DNA of 64,000 nt, taken from NCBI GenBank assembly GCA_963668185.1, contig OY764162.1, positions 992,001 through 1,056,000 on the forward strand, given 5' to 3'. The position numbers were made by a program, and so were the translations under genes. The DNA is from G963668185 sp963668185. Lineage in GTDB: Bacteria; Chloroflexota; Dehalococcoidia; Lucifugimonadales; G963668185. The notes beneath the pieces are model-generated. The model was not told where the DNA came from, did not search any database, and saw nothing but the letters and a program-made list of their open reading frames with translations. Positions 1 to 6,793 of this stretch are shown piece by piece; within the stretch, counting starts at the first letter, position 1, and each line of letters begins with the position of its first letter.

Positions 1-1
1 C

Positions 2-295
2 ATCCCCATCTACTACGCCGCCTTGGCGATCATGCTTCTCGTCGGGCTGGGCGAAGGCCTGACATGGGCTCTCAGCAGCACCCTCACGATGGAGCGCACG
101 ACCGACAGGTTCCGGGGCCGCGTCTCCAGCATCTCAATGCTCACCATGGGCCTGATGCCGCTCGGCGTGCTGCCTGCCGGCTACCTCGCGGAGGTCCTCG
201 GCGGACAGATCACGGTGGCCATACTCGGCGCAACGCTCTTCGTCTGCTCGCTCCTGTTCCTCGTGACCCAGAAGCAGATCCGGCAGATGCAATAA
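2..295 (+). CDS. MFS transporter, C-terminal fragment cut by the window edge
   Basis: The reading frame is open from the left edge and ends at a TAA at 293-295, so the start lies outside the window. What remains is the last three or so membrane helices of a major facilitator exporter. The segment with FRGRVSSISMLTMGLMPLGV, then an LGGQIT turn, then FLVTQKQIRQ aligns by eye with the C-termini of the two complete MFS genes at 58800 and 60369, so it is a third member of the same MFS_3 (EntS-like) subfamily. These proteins are inner-membrane, proton-driven drug or metabolite exporters; the substrate cannot be read from sequence. The stop codon overlaps the start of the following methyltransferase (TAATG), so the two are probably translationally coupled. 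Confidence 0.85.
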   Translation: MPIYYAALAIMLLVGLGEGLTWALSSTLTMERTTDRFRGRVSSISMLTMGLMPLGVLPAGYLAEVLGGQITVAILGATLFVCSLLFLVTQKQIRQMQ

Positions 296-1089
296 TGAAG
301 ACTGTAGAGAAGGCGGGCGCGTGGGACGCCGAAGCCTACGATGGGCGGCACAGCTTCGTCTGGAAGCTCGCGGACCACCTCCTGGCCATGCTGGCCCCGC
401 AACCGGGAGAGCGCATCCTCGACGTCGGCTCCGGGACCGGCCACCTGACCGCCCGCATCGCCGGGGCGGGCGCAACCGTCGTGGGCATCGACAGCTCGCC
501 GGACATGGTCGAGGAGGCCCGGCGCCACTACCCGGACATCGACTTCCGCTGCGCCGACATCCGGACCTTCGTGACGTCGGAGCCGTTCGACGCCGTCTTC
601 TCGAACGCCACGCTCCACTGGGTCGGCGAACCGAAGCTGACCGCCTTCCGCATCCGCGAGGCGCTCAGGCCCGGCGGCCGCTTCGTCGCCGAGTTCGGCG
701 CAAAAGGCAACATCCATTCAATCACGAACGCTGCGACGGAAGCCCTGGAGGCCGTCGGCGCGCCGCCTCGCAACGGACGCAACCTCTGGTACTTCCCGGA
801 CGAAGCCGAGTACCGGACCATCCTGAACAAAGCCGGCTTCGCCGTTGACGTGGTCCGCACAACCGACCGGCCTACCGAACTGGACGACAGCGAGTCCGGA
901 ATGAAAAACTGGCTAACGGTCTTCGGCCGGCACTACTTCGAAGACCTGAGCCCTGAACAGGCCTCGAAGTTCATAGAAATGGTCGAGGCCAGCCTCAGAC
1001 CAACGCTCTTTCAGGACGGACGCTGGACCGCCGACTACCGCCGCATCCTCGTAGCCGCCTATCGCCCCGCAATCCAGCAACAATTCTAG
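295..1089 (+). CDS. Class I SAM-dependent methyltransferase, Tam-like
   Basis: This 264-residue protein has the class I Rossmann methyltransferase layout. Motif I is LDVGSGTGH at about 42-50, an acidic SAM-ribose ligand sits in VVGIDSSPDM at 62-71, ADIR at 88-91, and motif IV is FSNATLHWV at 102-110. The NATLHW signature is typical of trans-aconitate 2-methyltransferase and related small-molecule methyltransferases, so a carboxylate or small organic acid may be the substrate, but this is only a family-level guess. The ATG at 295 overlaps the stop of the upstream MFS gene by one base, which decides the start and suggests coupling: an exporter together with a modifying enzyme. The length is normal for the family and it looks intact. 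Confidence 0.85.
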   Translation: MKTVEKAGAWDAEAYDGRHSFVWKLADHLLAMLAPQPGERILDVGSGTGHLTARIAGAGATVVGIDSSPDMVEEARRHYPDIDFRCADIRTFVTSEPFDAVFSNATLHWVGEPKLTAFRIREALRPGGRFVAEFGAKGNIHSITNAATEALEAVGAPPRNGRNLWYFPDEAEYRTILNKAGFAVDVVRTTDRPTELDDSESGMKNWLTVFGRHYFEDLSPEQASKFIEMVEASLRPTLFQDGRWTADYRRILVAAYRPAIQQQF

Positions 1090-1115
1090 GTTATCTGGGG
1101 CCTCACTCATCCGTC

Positions 1116-1134
1116 ATACCGGCGTAGGCCGGTA
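1116..1134. repeat. Palindromic intergenic repeat, family C (ATACCGGC/GCCGGTAT)
   Basis: ATACCGGC and GCCGGTAT form an 8-bp stem with a 3-base loop in the 185-base gap after the methyltransferase. It is a diverged member of the family seen in longer form at 14782-14815 and 51501-51520, where the arms read ATTCCGGC/GCCGGAAT. It may also terminate the upstream transcript, but no T-run follows. Confidence 0.6.
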
Positions 1135-1274
1135 TCCAGTAGCGGGGCTGTGAGGTTAGCCCTTAACTCTGGTACAGCGCCGCTCTTGACGGTACGATTG
1201 AGCGCCAGAAGCAAATCCGAAACTTGGGCCGAAGTCCACGGCCAGCGCCAGCCAGAACAGCCCCGGAGGCAAGC

Positions 1275-1694
1275 ATGATCAAGTTCACCGACGAGATGAA
1301 GCATCACATCGACAACGCTTACACCTACTCGATCCCGATGATCGTCGCAACCGCGTCAGCGTCCGGTGAGCCAAATATGAGCTTCCGAGGCTCCTTCATG
1401 GCCTTCGACGACGAACACCTTGCCTTCTGGGACAGGACCCAGCAGCGCGGCCTCTCCCAGATCGAGGAGAACCCGCAGGCGCTGGCCATGCTCGTCAGCT
1501 TTGAGCACGGCGTCCGCCTCAAGTTCTTCGGCACCGCCACCGTCCACCGCGACGACGACATCCGTGAACAGGTGATGGCGAGAGTCGTTCAACCGGAGTT
1601 GGACCGCGACCCTGACCGCGTGGGCATAGCGATCCTGATCAAGGTGAACAGGATCACCGGCCTGAGCGGCGACATCATCCAAAGCAGGGACTGA
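1275..1694 (+). CDS. Pyridoxamine 5'-phosphate oxidase-like FMN/F420 split-barrel protein
   Basis: A 139-residue protein of the flavin-binding split beta-barrel superfamily (PNPOx-like, FDOR). The N-terminal half reads IPMIVATASASGEPNMSFRG, the usual first strands that receive the phosphate of the cofactor, followed by FDDEHLAFWD and QIEENPQALAMLV, which are typical of general-stress-protein-26/FDOR-like members. Such proteins bind FMN, F420 or heme and reduce small molecules; the true substrate is unknown. The presence of cofE 900 bases downstream makes F420 possible as cofactor, but that is inference. The ATG at 1275 is chosen because a GGAGG lies at 1265-1269; a longer frame upstream has no ribosome site and is not conserved in appearance. 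Confidence 0.8.
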   Translation: MIKFTDEMKHHIDNAYTYSIPMIVATASASGEPNMSFRGSFMAFDDEHLAFWDRTQQRGLSQIEENPQALAMLVSFEHGVRLKFFGTATVHRDDDIREQVMARVVQPELDRDPDRVGIAILIKVNRITGLSGDIIQSRD

Positions 1695-1721
1695 TCAACC
1701 CGTTCGCCCTAACCCCCCACC

Positions 1722-1836
1722 GTAGGGGCGGTTCGCGAACCGCCCCCCCCCCCGTTCGCCCTGAGCCTGTCGAAGGGCCTCGCGCAGACCGCCACTCGCC
1801 CCAAGTCCGCCGTAGGGGCGGTTCGCGAACCGCCCG
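1722..1836. repeat. Two copies of family B palindrome around a family A' element
   Basis: Two copies of GGGCGGTTCGCGAACCGCCC (about 1726-1745 and 1816-1835), each preceded by GTAG, face the same way. Between them lies a CGTTCGCCCTGAGCCTGTCG element (from about 1753), related to the element at 29401, and a run of eleven C at 1743-1753. The whole gap 1695-1843 is made of these repeats; I see no gene in it. A third copy of the palindrome is at 29439-29458. Confidence 0.8.
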
Positions 1837-1843
1837 CCCCCGC

Positions 1844-2053
1844 CTACACCCTCGCCCGGTACTTCAACGACGCCAGCAGCTTCCGCGAAGCCTCCGCCAC
1901 CTCTTCCACGGCGGCGTCGAACACAACCGCATTCGCCGCCGAAGGCTGGCGGTACCCGCTGATCTTCCGCACGTACTGGAGCGCCGCCGCCTCTATTTCA
2001 TCATCCGGCGCGGGCACCGCCCCCGTCCTGAGAGTCTTGATGCTTCTGCACAC
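1844..2053 (-). CDS. DUF2277 family small protein
   Basis: This 69-residue protein begins with CRSIKTLR and continues with ALQYVRKISGYRQPS and AFDAA-like VVFDAAVEEVAEASRKLL, which is the DUF2277 pattern; the family has no known function. I chose the GTG at 2053 because the family always begins at (M)CRSIKTLR, and an AGAGGAG lies a few bases upstream; the frame extends further upstream but that part overlaps folB and looks like spurious translation. It lies 28 bases downstream of folB on the same strand, so the two are likely cotranscribed. Small and apparently complete for its family. Confidence 0.8.
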   Translation of the reverse strand: MCRSIKTLRTGAVPAPDDEIEAAALQYVRKISGYRQPSAANAVVFDAAVEEVAEASRKLLASLKYRARV

Positions 2054-2081
2054 AGTCGTCGCTCCTCTTGAGGCTACCCCG

Positions 2082-2465
2082 TCAACTCGTGCCAACGTCG
2101 GAACGGTCGCGATAGACTTCAACGGCAGCATAATCCAGGATCGCCCCATCTATCGGAACGTCGGGCTTACGGACTGCCACCCTCACCGACTCAACCTTAC
2201 TCTGCCTCAGTATGGCGCGGGCAATCTCCTCCGCGACGCTCTCGATCAGGTTCCTCCCCCTGCCTTCCATCACGCTCTTGACCGTGTGGAACACTTCCGA
2301 GTAGTTGACCGTGTCGTCCAGATCGTCCGACCGACCGGGCCGCCTGAGGTCCACCTCCATCTCCACGTCAACGATGAAGCGCTGGCCCTGCTCCTTCTCG
2401 GAGGTGTTGACGCCATGGTACGCAAAGAACGTCATTCCACGCAGGTGAATCCGGTCGCTGGCCAA
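2082..2465 (-). CDS. folB: Dihydroneopterin aldolase
   Basis: FolB converts 7,8-dihydroneopterin to 6-hydroxymethyl-dihydropterin and glycolaldehyde in folate synthesis. The 127-residue sequence shows the family hallmarks in order: IHLRGMTFFAYHGVN near the N-terminus, EQGQRFIVDVEMEVDL, the DDLDDTVNYSEV segment, LIESVAEEIARAIL with the pterin-binding Glu, and VRVAVRKPDVPI near the end, which holds the catalytic Lys. The start is a TTG at 2463-2465 with GGAG about eight bases upstream. It is divergent from cofE, with the two starts about 100 bases apart, and leads into the DUF2277 gene. No other folate gene is in the window. Confidence 0.9.
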   Translation of the reverse strand: MASDRIHLRGMTFFAYHGVNTSEKEQGQRFIVDVEMEVDLRRPGRSDDLDDTVNYSEVFHTVKSVMEGRGRNLIESVAEEIARAILRQSKVESVRVAVRKPDVPIDGAILDYAAVEVYRDRSDVGTS

Positions 2466-2509
2466 ACTACGTCTCCATTCCTCGCGTGTCCTGTGCGTCG
2501 CCGCCTGCG

Positions 2510-2539
2510 TTGACTCTCGAAAAAAGACCGTGCTATAAC
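2510..2539 (+). promoter_or_regulatory. Promoter for cofE (TTGACT - N18 - TATAAC)
   Basis: A -35 TTGACT at 2510-2515 and a -10 TATAAC at 2534-2539 with an 18-base spacer. The predicted transcription start is near 2546, about 20 bases before the TTG start of cofE and its GGAGG. It lies in the divergent folB/cofE gap. Confidence 0.6.
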
Positions 2540-2566
2540 TCGGCTACATCCCGGCTGGAGGCACAA

Positions 2567-3331
2567 TTGTACCCGCGCATTGAGGTCTTCGGCTTGACGG
2601 GGATGCCCGAGTTCCGACCCGGCGACAGCGTCGCCGCGGCCATACTTGCCTCGGCCGAATCCCAGGGCACCCCCCTGCGCGACGGCGATGTTCTGGTCGT
2701 AACGCAGAAGATCGTCTCCAAGTCGGAAGGTCTGCTTGTCAACCTGAACTCTATCATCCCTTCGCCCTTCGCCCTCGCGTTCGCGGAGCCGGCCGGAAGA
2801 GACCCTCGTCTCATCGAACTCGTGCTGAGGGAGAGCAGGTCGGTCGTCCGCATGGACGCTGAGCGCGGCGTGCTCATCACCGAGACGCATCACGGCCTGG
2901 TCTGCGCGAACGCCGGCATCGACTCCTCGAACGTCCACGGCAAAGAGACCGTCGCGCTCCTGCCAAGAGACCCGGACCTCTCAGCCCGGACGATCCGCGA
3001 AGACATCCGACGCGACCCAGGCGGGGCGACCGTCGCCGTCATCGTGTCCGACACCTTCGGACGCGCGTGGCGCGAGGGGCACGTGGACTTCGCCATTGGA
3101 GTGGCGGGCCTCGAGCCGATCAAGGACTACATCGGAACTAAGGACGCCGTCGGCAAGGAGATCAAAGTCACCCGCATCGCTGCCGCCGACGAGCTCGCCG
3201 CCGCAGCCGAACTCGCCGGCGGCAAGTCCGACAACATCCCCGTCGCCGTCATCAGAGGCTACCCGTTCGACGCCTCGGACGTCGGCTCCGCGCCCCTGGT
3301 CCGCGAGCGCTCCCGAGATCTTTTCCGATAA
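2567..3331 (+). CDS. cofE: Coenzyme F420-0:L-glutamate ligase
   Basis: CofE adds the first glutamates to F420-0 using GTP and a divalent metal. The 254-residue protein matches the family in length and motifs: TQKIVSKSEG at 46-55, ETHHGLVCANAGIDSSN at 106-122, SDTFGRAWREG at 161-171 and ELAGGKSDNIPVAVIRG at 215-231. It is the stand-alone form, without the C-terminal nitroreductase-like domain of actinobacterial FbiB. The start is a TTG at 2567, chosen because GGAGG lies at 2557-2561 with five-base spacing and because the homologous region begins here; an ATG at 2486 would place the start upstream of the promoter. It shows that the organism makes polyglutamylated F420. No other F420 gene is in view. 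Confidence 0.92.
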   Translation: MYPRIEVFGLTGMPEFRPGDSVAAAILASAESQGTPLRDGDVLVVTQKIVSKSEGLLVNLNSIIPSPFALAFAEPAGRDPRLIELVLRESRSVVRMDAERGVLITETHHGLVCANAGIDSSNVHGKETVALLPRDPDLSARTIREDIRRDPGGATVAVIVSDTFGRAWREGHVDFAIGVAGLEPIKDYIGTKDAVGKEIKVTRIAAADELAAAAELAGGKSDNIPVAVIRGYPFDASDVGSAPLVRERSRDLFR

Positions 3332-3344
3332 GAGGACGCCTAAT

Positions 3345-3373
3345 TTGACATCAATTGGCCGCAAAAATATACT
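3345..3373 (+). promoter_or_regulatory. Consensus promoter for the SufR-like regulator (TTGACA - N17 - TATACT)
   Basis: TTGACA at 3345-3350 and TATACT at 3368-3373 are separated by 17 bases, a near-ideal sigma-70 type promoter. The expected start of transcription is near 3380, leaving roughly 30 bases of leader before the ATG at 3412. It is among the strongest promoter matches I found in the window. A second TTGACC overlaps the -10 but has no good partner. Confidence 0.7.
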
Positions 3374-3411
3374 TGACCATAATCTGCACTGGTGAACGCG
3401 ATACAGTTACC

Positions 3412-4068
3412 ATGCAAGGCACGCGGCTACGAATACTGCAACACTTGCAGCGCTCCGGTCAGGATACGGTAGCTGGCATCTCCGGATCGCTCGGCTTGTC
3501 CGTCGCCACAATCCGCAGGCACCTGGACATCCTCAGGCGCGATACCTACGTCACGTTCGACGTAGTCCGCAAGCGTACCGGCCGGCCCGGCTACTCGTTC
3601 CGGCTCACCGACCTCGGCCACGAGACCATGCCGAAGGCATACGACAGGCTCCTCGGCATGATGATTGGAGAGGTCTCCTCACTTGAGCCGGAAGACACGC
3701 GGAACAAGAGCGGCGATGACGTGCTCTCCCTGGTGTTTAGCCGCATCTCCGACAAGGTGTCTGAGGGCCGGCGGAACGAGGTCAGGGAAGACACCTTTGA
3801 GCGCAAGCTGGAAGGGCTGGTCTCGCAGCTTGCGGTTGACGGATTTCAACCCGAGGTGGAGAGCAGCGAGGGCAAGGTGAGCATCACGCTGCTCAACTGC
3901 CCTTTCAGGTCTGTCGCCGTGGACCATGAAGCGGTCTGCGAGTACGATGCCCACCTCATCAGGAGCTTCCTGGGGGCAGACCCGCAACGCGACGACAGCA
4001 TTCGCGACGGCAACCCCCACTGCATCTACATGGTCGAGGCTCCGGCGCCGGCACCTGCCGGAAGATAG
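3412..4068 (+). CDS. SufR-like Fe-S winged-helix transcriptional regulator
   Basis: The 218-residue protein has an N-terminal winged helix (about 5-70; GLSVATIRRHLDIL is the recognition helix) and a C-terminal sensor with three Cys: C163 in NCPFRSVAV, C176 in EAVCEYD and C204 in GNPHCIYMV. The spacing C-x12-C-x27-C and the flanking residues match SufR, which binds a [4Fe-4S] cluster and represses Fe-S assembly genes. No suf gene is next to it here, so its target lies elsewhere or is different. I chose the ATG at 3412; upstream codons in frame belong to the promoter region. No Shine-Dalgarno is obvious. It converges on tenA with 12 bases between the stops. Alternative: a DeoR/ArsR-like regulator with a redox switch. 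Confidence 0.75.
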   Translation: MQGTRLRILQHLQRSGQDTVAGISGSLGLSVATIRRHLDILRRDTYVTFDVVRKRTGRPGYSFRLTDLGHETMPKAYDRLLGMMIGEVSSLEPEDTRNKSGDDVLSLVFSRISDKVSEGRRNEVREDTFERKLEGLVSQLAVDGFQPEVESSEGKVSITLLNCPFRSVAVDHEAVCEYDAHLIRSFLGADPQRDDSIRDGNPHCIYMVEAPAPAPAGR

Positions 4069-4080
4069 CCCGCGGGATCG

Positions 4081-4767
4081 CTAGAAGCTCCACTCTTCCA
4101 TCGCCAGCGCCGCCTCCCAGAAGAGATACTCGTACCTGAGCCCCAGGTCAAACGCCGAGTCCATGCGCGCGAGCGCAGCCGGCCCAGCCGAGGCGCCGCA
4201 CTCGTCCACGAACGCTTTCATCCGCTCCGCGGACTTCGCGTACTCCTCAGAGGCGTACATCTCGATCCAAGGCCAGTACAGCGGCTGCTTCTGCGGCAAC
4301 CCCCTGTCGAACAGCATCAGGCCGATCTCTGCGTACGTCCAGGAGCACGGAAGCATAGCCGCCGCGATTTCGACCGGGCCGCCTTGGGACGCGACCCTGA
4401 TCAGGTGCCCCGTGTACTCTAGAGTCGTGGGCGACGGCTCAGTTTCTCGCAGCTCCTTCTCGGTTACTCCCAGCTTCTCGCAGTAACCCGTATGCAGGCT
4501 CATCTCGGCGTTGAGCGTGGCGTCCAGCCCCCGCGAAAAGTACTGCATGTCCTCCAGCGTGTCGGACTTCGCCACCGCCGAAGCCATGGCCCGGCACATA
4601 TCGACAAGGAACAGAAAGTCCTGGCGCATGTAGTATCGGAAGTTGTCCAAAGGCAGAGACCCGTCGCCGATCCCATTCACAAACTCATGATTGACGGACG
4701 CCTCCCAGAGCTCTCCGTACTTTTCCTTGAGTTGTGCCGAGTAACTCATCGACGTGCTCCGCGTCAT
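4081..4767 (-). CDS. tenA: TenA/thiaminase II family protein
   Basis: TenA proteins hydrolyse aminopyrimidine products of thiamine breakdown (salvage) or, in some lineages, other substrates. The all-helical 228-residue protein keeps the expected active-site positions: D50 in YYMRQDFLF, C141 in AMLPCSWTYAEIG and E218 in YLFWEAAL. This is the TenA_C (Cys-containing) class. The start ATG at 4767 overlaps the stop of the upstream coiled-coil gene in an ATGA arrangement, so the two are translationally coupled; a second in-frame ATG at 4749 is possible. No TPP riboswitch is visible upstream and no other thiamine gene is nearby, so the link to thiamine is by family only. Confidence 0.88.
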   Translation of the reverse strand: MTRSTSMSYSAQLKEKYGELWEASVNHEFVNGIGDGSLPLDNFRYYMRQDFLFLVDMCRAMASAVAKSDTLEDMQYFSRGLDATLNAEMSLHTGYCEKLGVTEKELRETEPSPTTLEYTGHLIRVASQGGPVEIAAAMLPCSWTYAEIGLMLFDRGLPQKQPLYWPWIEMYASEEYAKSAERMKAFVDECGASAGPAALARMDSAFDLGLRYEYLFWEAALAMEEWSF

Positions 4768-6503
4768 GAGCGGCGGGTCCGCTGGTGCAGGCCGATGTAT
4801 CCGACGACCACGCGCCTGATCTCGTCATCCCAGGCGAACGCGATCCTGAGCGTGTACTGCGGGTCGTAGCTTGTCCCCTTGCCCATGTGGGCGTCCAGGT
4901 CGTAGCGCCTGCCGTCAATCGTCGTCGTGTACCACTCCTCGAACTGCTCTTTAGTCACGTCCGTCTGCTTCGGCTTGTAAGACCACCCGGGGCACGACTC
5001 CTTCAAGAGCTTGTCGAAGCCGGGCAGCTTTCCGGGCTTCGTCCGTCGCTGGAAGTACACAGTGGCAAGCCACGCCAGCGCGTCGAATACCTCATCCGGC
5101 TTCTGGAAAGGACTCCTCCTGTCCGATTTTGAGTTGAGAGCGAACACGAGCCTGTCGGGAAATGACCTCTCCGCAAGCGCAATGGCCTCTTTGACCGTTG
5201 TCGGCGATGCCGAAGCCTCGTCTTCATCGGCCACGGCGGCTCTTTCCGACACGTACGCCCGCCGCCAGGTCTCTTCCATCTCCTGGCTTTGCGATAACTC
5301 GGTGCGCAGCTTGCCGTTGACCTCGCCAAGCGACTCCTTGTCCGCCTGCAAGTCGCTGTTCGCCCGCGTCAGCCGCTCGTTCTCCGCCTTCAACGACGCC
5401 GCCTCCCGGCGCAGTCCGTCTGCTTCCGAACGCAGCGCCTCATACTCCTCCGACGGCACGGCTTTCGCGGACTCATCCTCGGTAGCCGGATCTTCCACCG
5501 GCAGGCCGTCGGCGCCCGGCTCGTCCTCCAAATCGAGTTTCTCGGCAGCGTATCCATCCCACCTCGCCATTACGTCCAGCACCGCCTCCTCGCAACGCCC
5601 TCTCTGCGCCGCCCGTTGAGACTCCTCCGTCCTGGATTCAGCCCGCGGAAAGACGGCGCTGTACTCCTCCAGGCGCTGGCGCAGTTCCTCCATGAGACCC
5701 ATCGCGTGAGGCATCAGCGTGGCGCTCTCGGCTGTCTCCAGGGTCCTCCTCTCCGGGTCCATGTCTATCTCCAGATAGCCCAGTTCAGCCTCGAAGTTCT
5801 CCCTTATCGCGGCGAGGACCTCCAGGAACGCCTTCAGGCTTTCGAGCGCGCGTTCAGTGCTCTTGGCGGCGGCGATGTCGAGCGCGCTTTCTGCGAAGCC
5901 GTTGATTTCCCGCCATTCCGGAGCATCGGCGGGCAACTCTCTCAGTTGGTCCAGAAAACTCGAAAGGGTCTCAGATTCGATGATGATCTCCCCTTCGACG
6001 GCCTCCACCGCCATCCCGGACACGTAGCACAGCATCAGACCAGCGTCGTCTTTATCCAGACCGGGATCGTCCTCTGTCATCGTCTCGGCCTCGCGGAACC
6101 ACTCCTCCAGATCCCACATCCCGGTGAACGTCCGGTCTCGCAGGTCCGGGCCGTCCACGCTTACGCCCAGGCTGCTAAGGCGTTCGGCGACTCGCTGGCG
6201 GAGGGGTTCGCGCGCGTCAACCCATGCCCTGAACATCGCCGCGGCAATCCGGTCATTGCCTTCGATAAGCTCATCCATAACCCATTCCTGGAGCAGTTCC
6301 GGGGCCGCCCTGCTCGCGTCTCGGAACCCGTCCAGCTTCACGCTGTTGGCAATCGCCGCGTTGAGGGCGTCGCGCGCGCCTTCCGAAAGTCTTCCTCGGG
6401 ACGCCAGAACGTCCGCCACCACGCCTTCGATGTACTCGCGCTCGAACGCATAGATCACGAAGCTCATCGGGACCGGAATTTCTGAACGGTCTGCAACGGT
6501 CAT
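4764..6503 (-). CDS. Unrecognised coiled-coil protein with a small conserved-looking C-terminal domain
   Basis: A 579-residue acidic protein that I do not recognise. The first 330 residues are predicted helical, with no signal peptide. Residues about 353-419 form a clear heptad coiled coil (REAASLKAENERLTRANSDL region). The last 140 residues look like a separate alpha/beta domain: a KEAIALAERSFPDRLVF start, SPFQKPDEVFDALAWL, and a closing pair of strands TLRIAFAWDDEIRRVVVGYI followed by GLHQR. That ending resembles small C-terminal domains seen on other bacterial coiled-coil hypotheticals, possibly toxin- or defence-related, but I cannot prove it. The start ATG at 6503 has AGGAGAGGA upstream. 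The gene overlaps tenA by four bases. No enzyme motif is visible. Confidence 0.7.
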   Translation of the reverse strand: MTVADRSEIPVPMSFVIYAFEREYIEGVVADVLASRGRLSEGARDALNAAIANSVKLDGFRDASRAAPELLQEWVMDELIEGNDRIAAAMFRAWVDAREPLRQRVAERLSSLGVSVDGPDLRDRTFTGMWDLEEWFREAETMTEDDPGLDKDDAGLMLCYVSGMAVEAVEGEIIIESETLSSFLDQLRELPADAPEWREINGFAESALDIAAAKSTERALESLKAFLEVLAAIRENFEAELGYLEIDMDPERRTLETAESATLMPHAMGLMEELRQRLEEYSAVFPRAESRTEESQRAAQRGRCEEAVLDVMARWDGYAAEKLDLEDEPGADGLPVEDPATEDESAKAVPSEEYEALRSEADGLRREAASLKAENERLTRANSDLQADKESLGEVNGKLRTELSQSQEMEETWRRAYVSERAAVADEDEASASPTTVKEAIALAERSFPDRLVFALNSKSDRRSPFQKPDEVFDALAWLATVYFQRRTKPGKLPGFDKLLKESCPGWSYKPKQTDVTKEQFEEWYTTTIDGRRYDLDAHMGKGTSYDPQYTLRIAFAWDDEIRRVVVGYIGLHQRTRRS

Positions 6504-6617
6504 TTGCTCGTCCTCTCCTGGCGCGGCGCCGGCCGCGCCTTGCGGGCGACGCTTGACGTCCCTCAATACCCGTACGTTGTGAGATTATCACTTTAGCCGT
6601 TGATGTACATGGCCCAG

Positions 6618-6646
6618 TTGATCTAGGCGAACTGTCGTGCTATTAT
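6618..6646 (+). promoter_or_regulatory. Promoter with leaderless spacing (TTGATC - N17 - TATTAT)
   Basis: TTGATC at 6618-6623 and TATTAT at 6641-6646, 17 bases apart. An ATG follows exactly six bases after the -10, which is the spacing expected for a leaderless transcript. It points toward the polyamine operon. The sequence across the -10 resembles that at 39277-39305 (GCGAAC, then CGT, then CTATT). Confidence 0.5.
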
Positions 6647-6652
6647 AGGCGC

Positions 6653-6721
6653 ATGAACACTACTGACCATTACGAATATGGGTCGAAACATCGCCGCGAC
6701 TGCGTGCGTTTCAGACGCTGA
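6653..6721 (+). CDS. Possible 22-residue arginine-rich leader peptide before the polyamine operon
   Basis: An ATG at 6653 opens a 22-codon frame ending in TGA at 6719-6721. The peptide ends KHRRDCVRFRR, with five Arg among its last nine residues. It starts at the predicted transcription start of the 6618-6646 promoter, so it would be translated from a leaderless message. A GC-rich imperfect hairpin (CCGCC at 6724-6728, GGCGG at 6735-6739) follows directly, and a second promoter element comes after. The layout recalls amino-acid leader peptides; arginine is a polyamine precursor. This is suggestive, not proven: the frame is short enough to occur by chance. Confidence 0.25.
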   Translation: MNTTDHYEYGSKHRRDCVRFRR

Positions 6722-6747
6722 AGCCGCCCAAGTCGGCGGGCCCGTCT

Positions 6748-6756
6748 TGTTATACT
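6748..6756 (+). promoter_or_regulatory. Extended -10 promoter element (TG-N-TATACT) for the polyamine operon
   Basis: TGT followed by TATACT at 6751-6756 forms an extended -10; no -35 match is seen 17 bases upstream. Transcription would begin near 6763, about 30 bases before the GTG start at 6794 and its GGAG at 6780-6783. Confidence 0.45.
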
Positions 6757-6793
6757 TGGCCCTCGAAACACACCGCATTGGAGTGAACGAATC

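Noticed and set aside
4768..6600. TPP riboswitch for tenA
   Set aside because: No CTGAGA or ACCTG pattern is visible upstream of the tenA transcript; the gene is coupled to an upstream gene rather than having its own leader.
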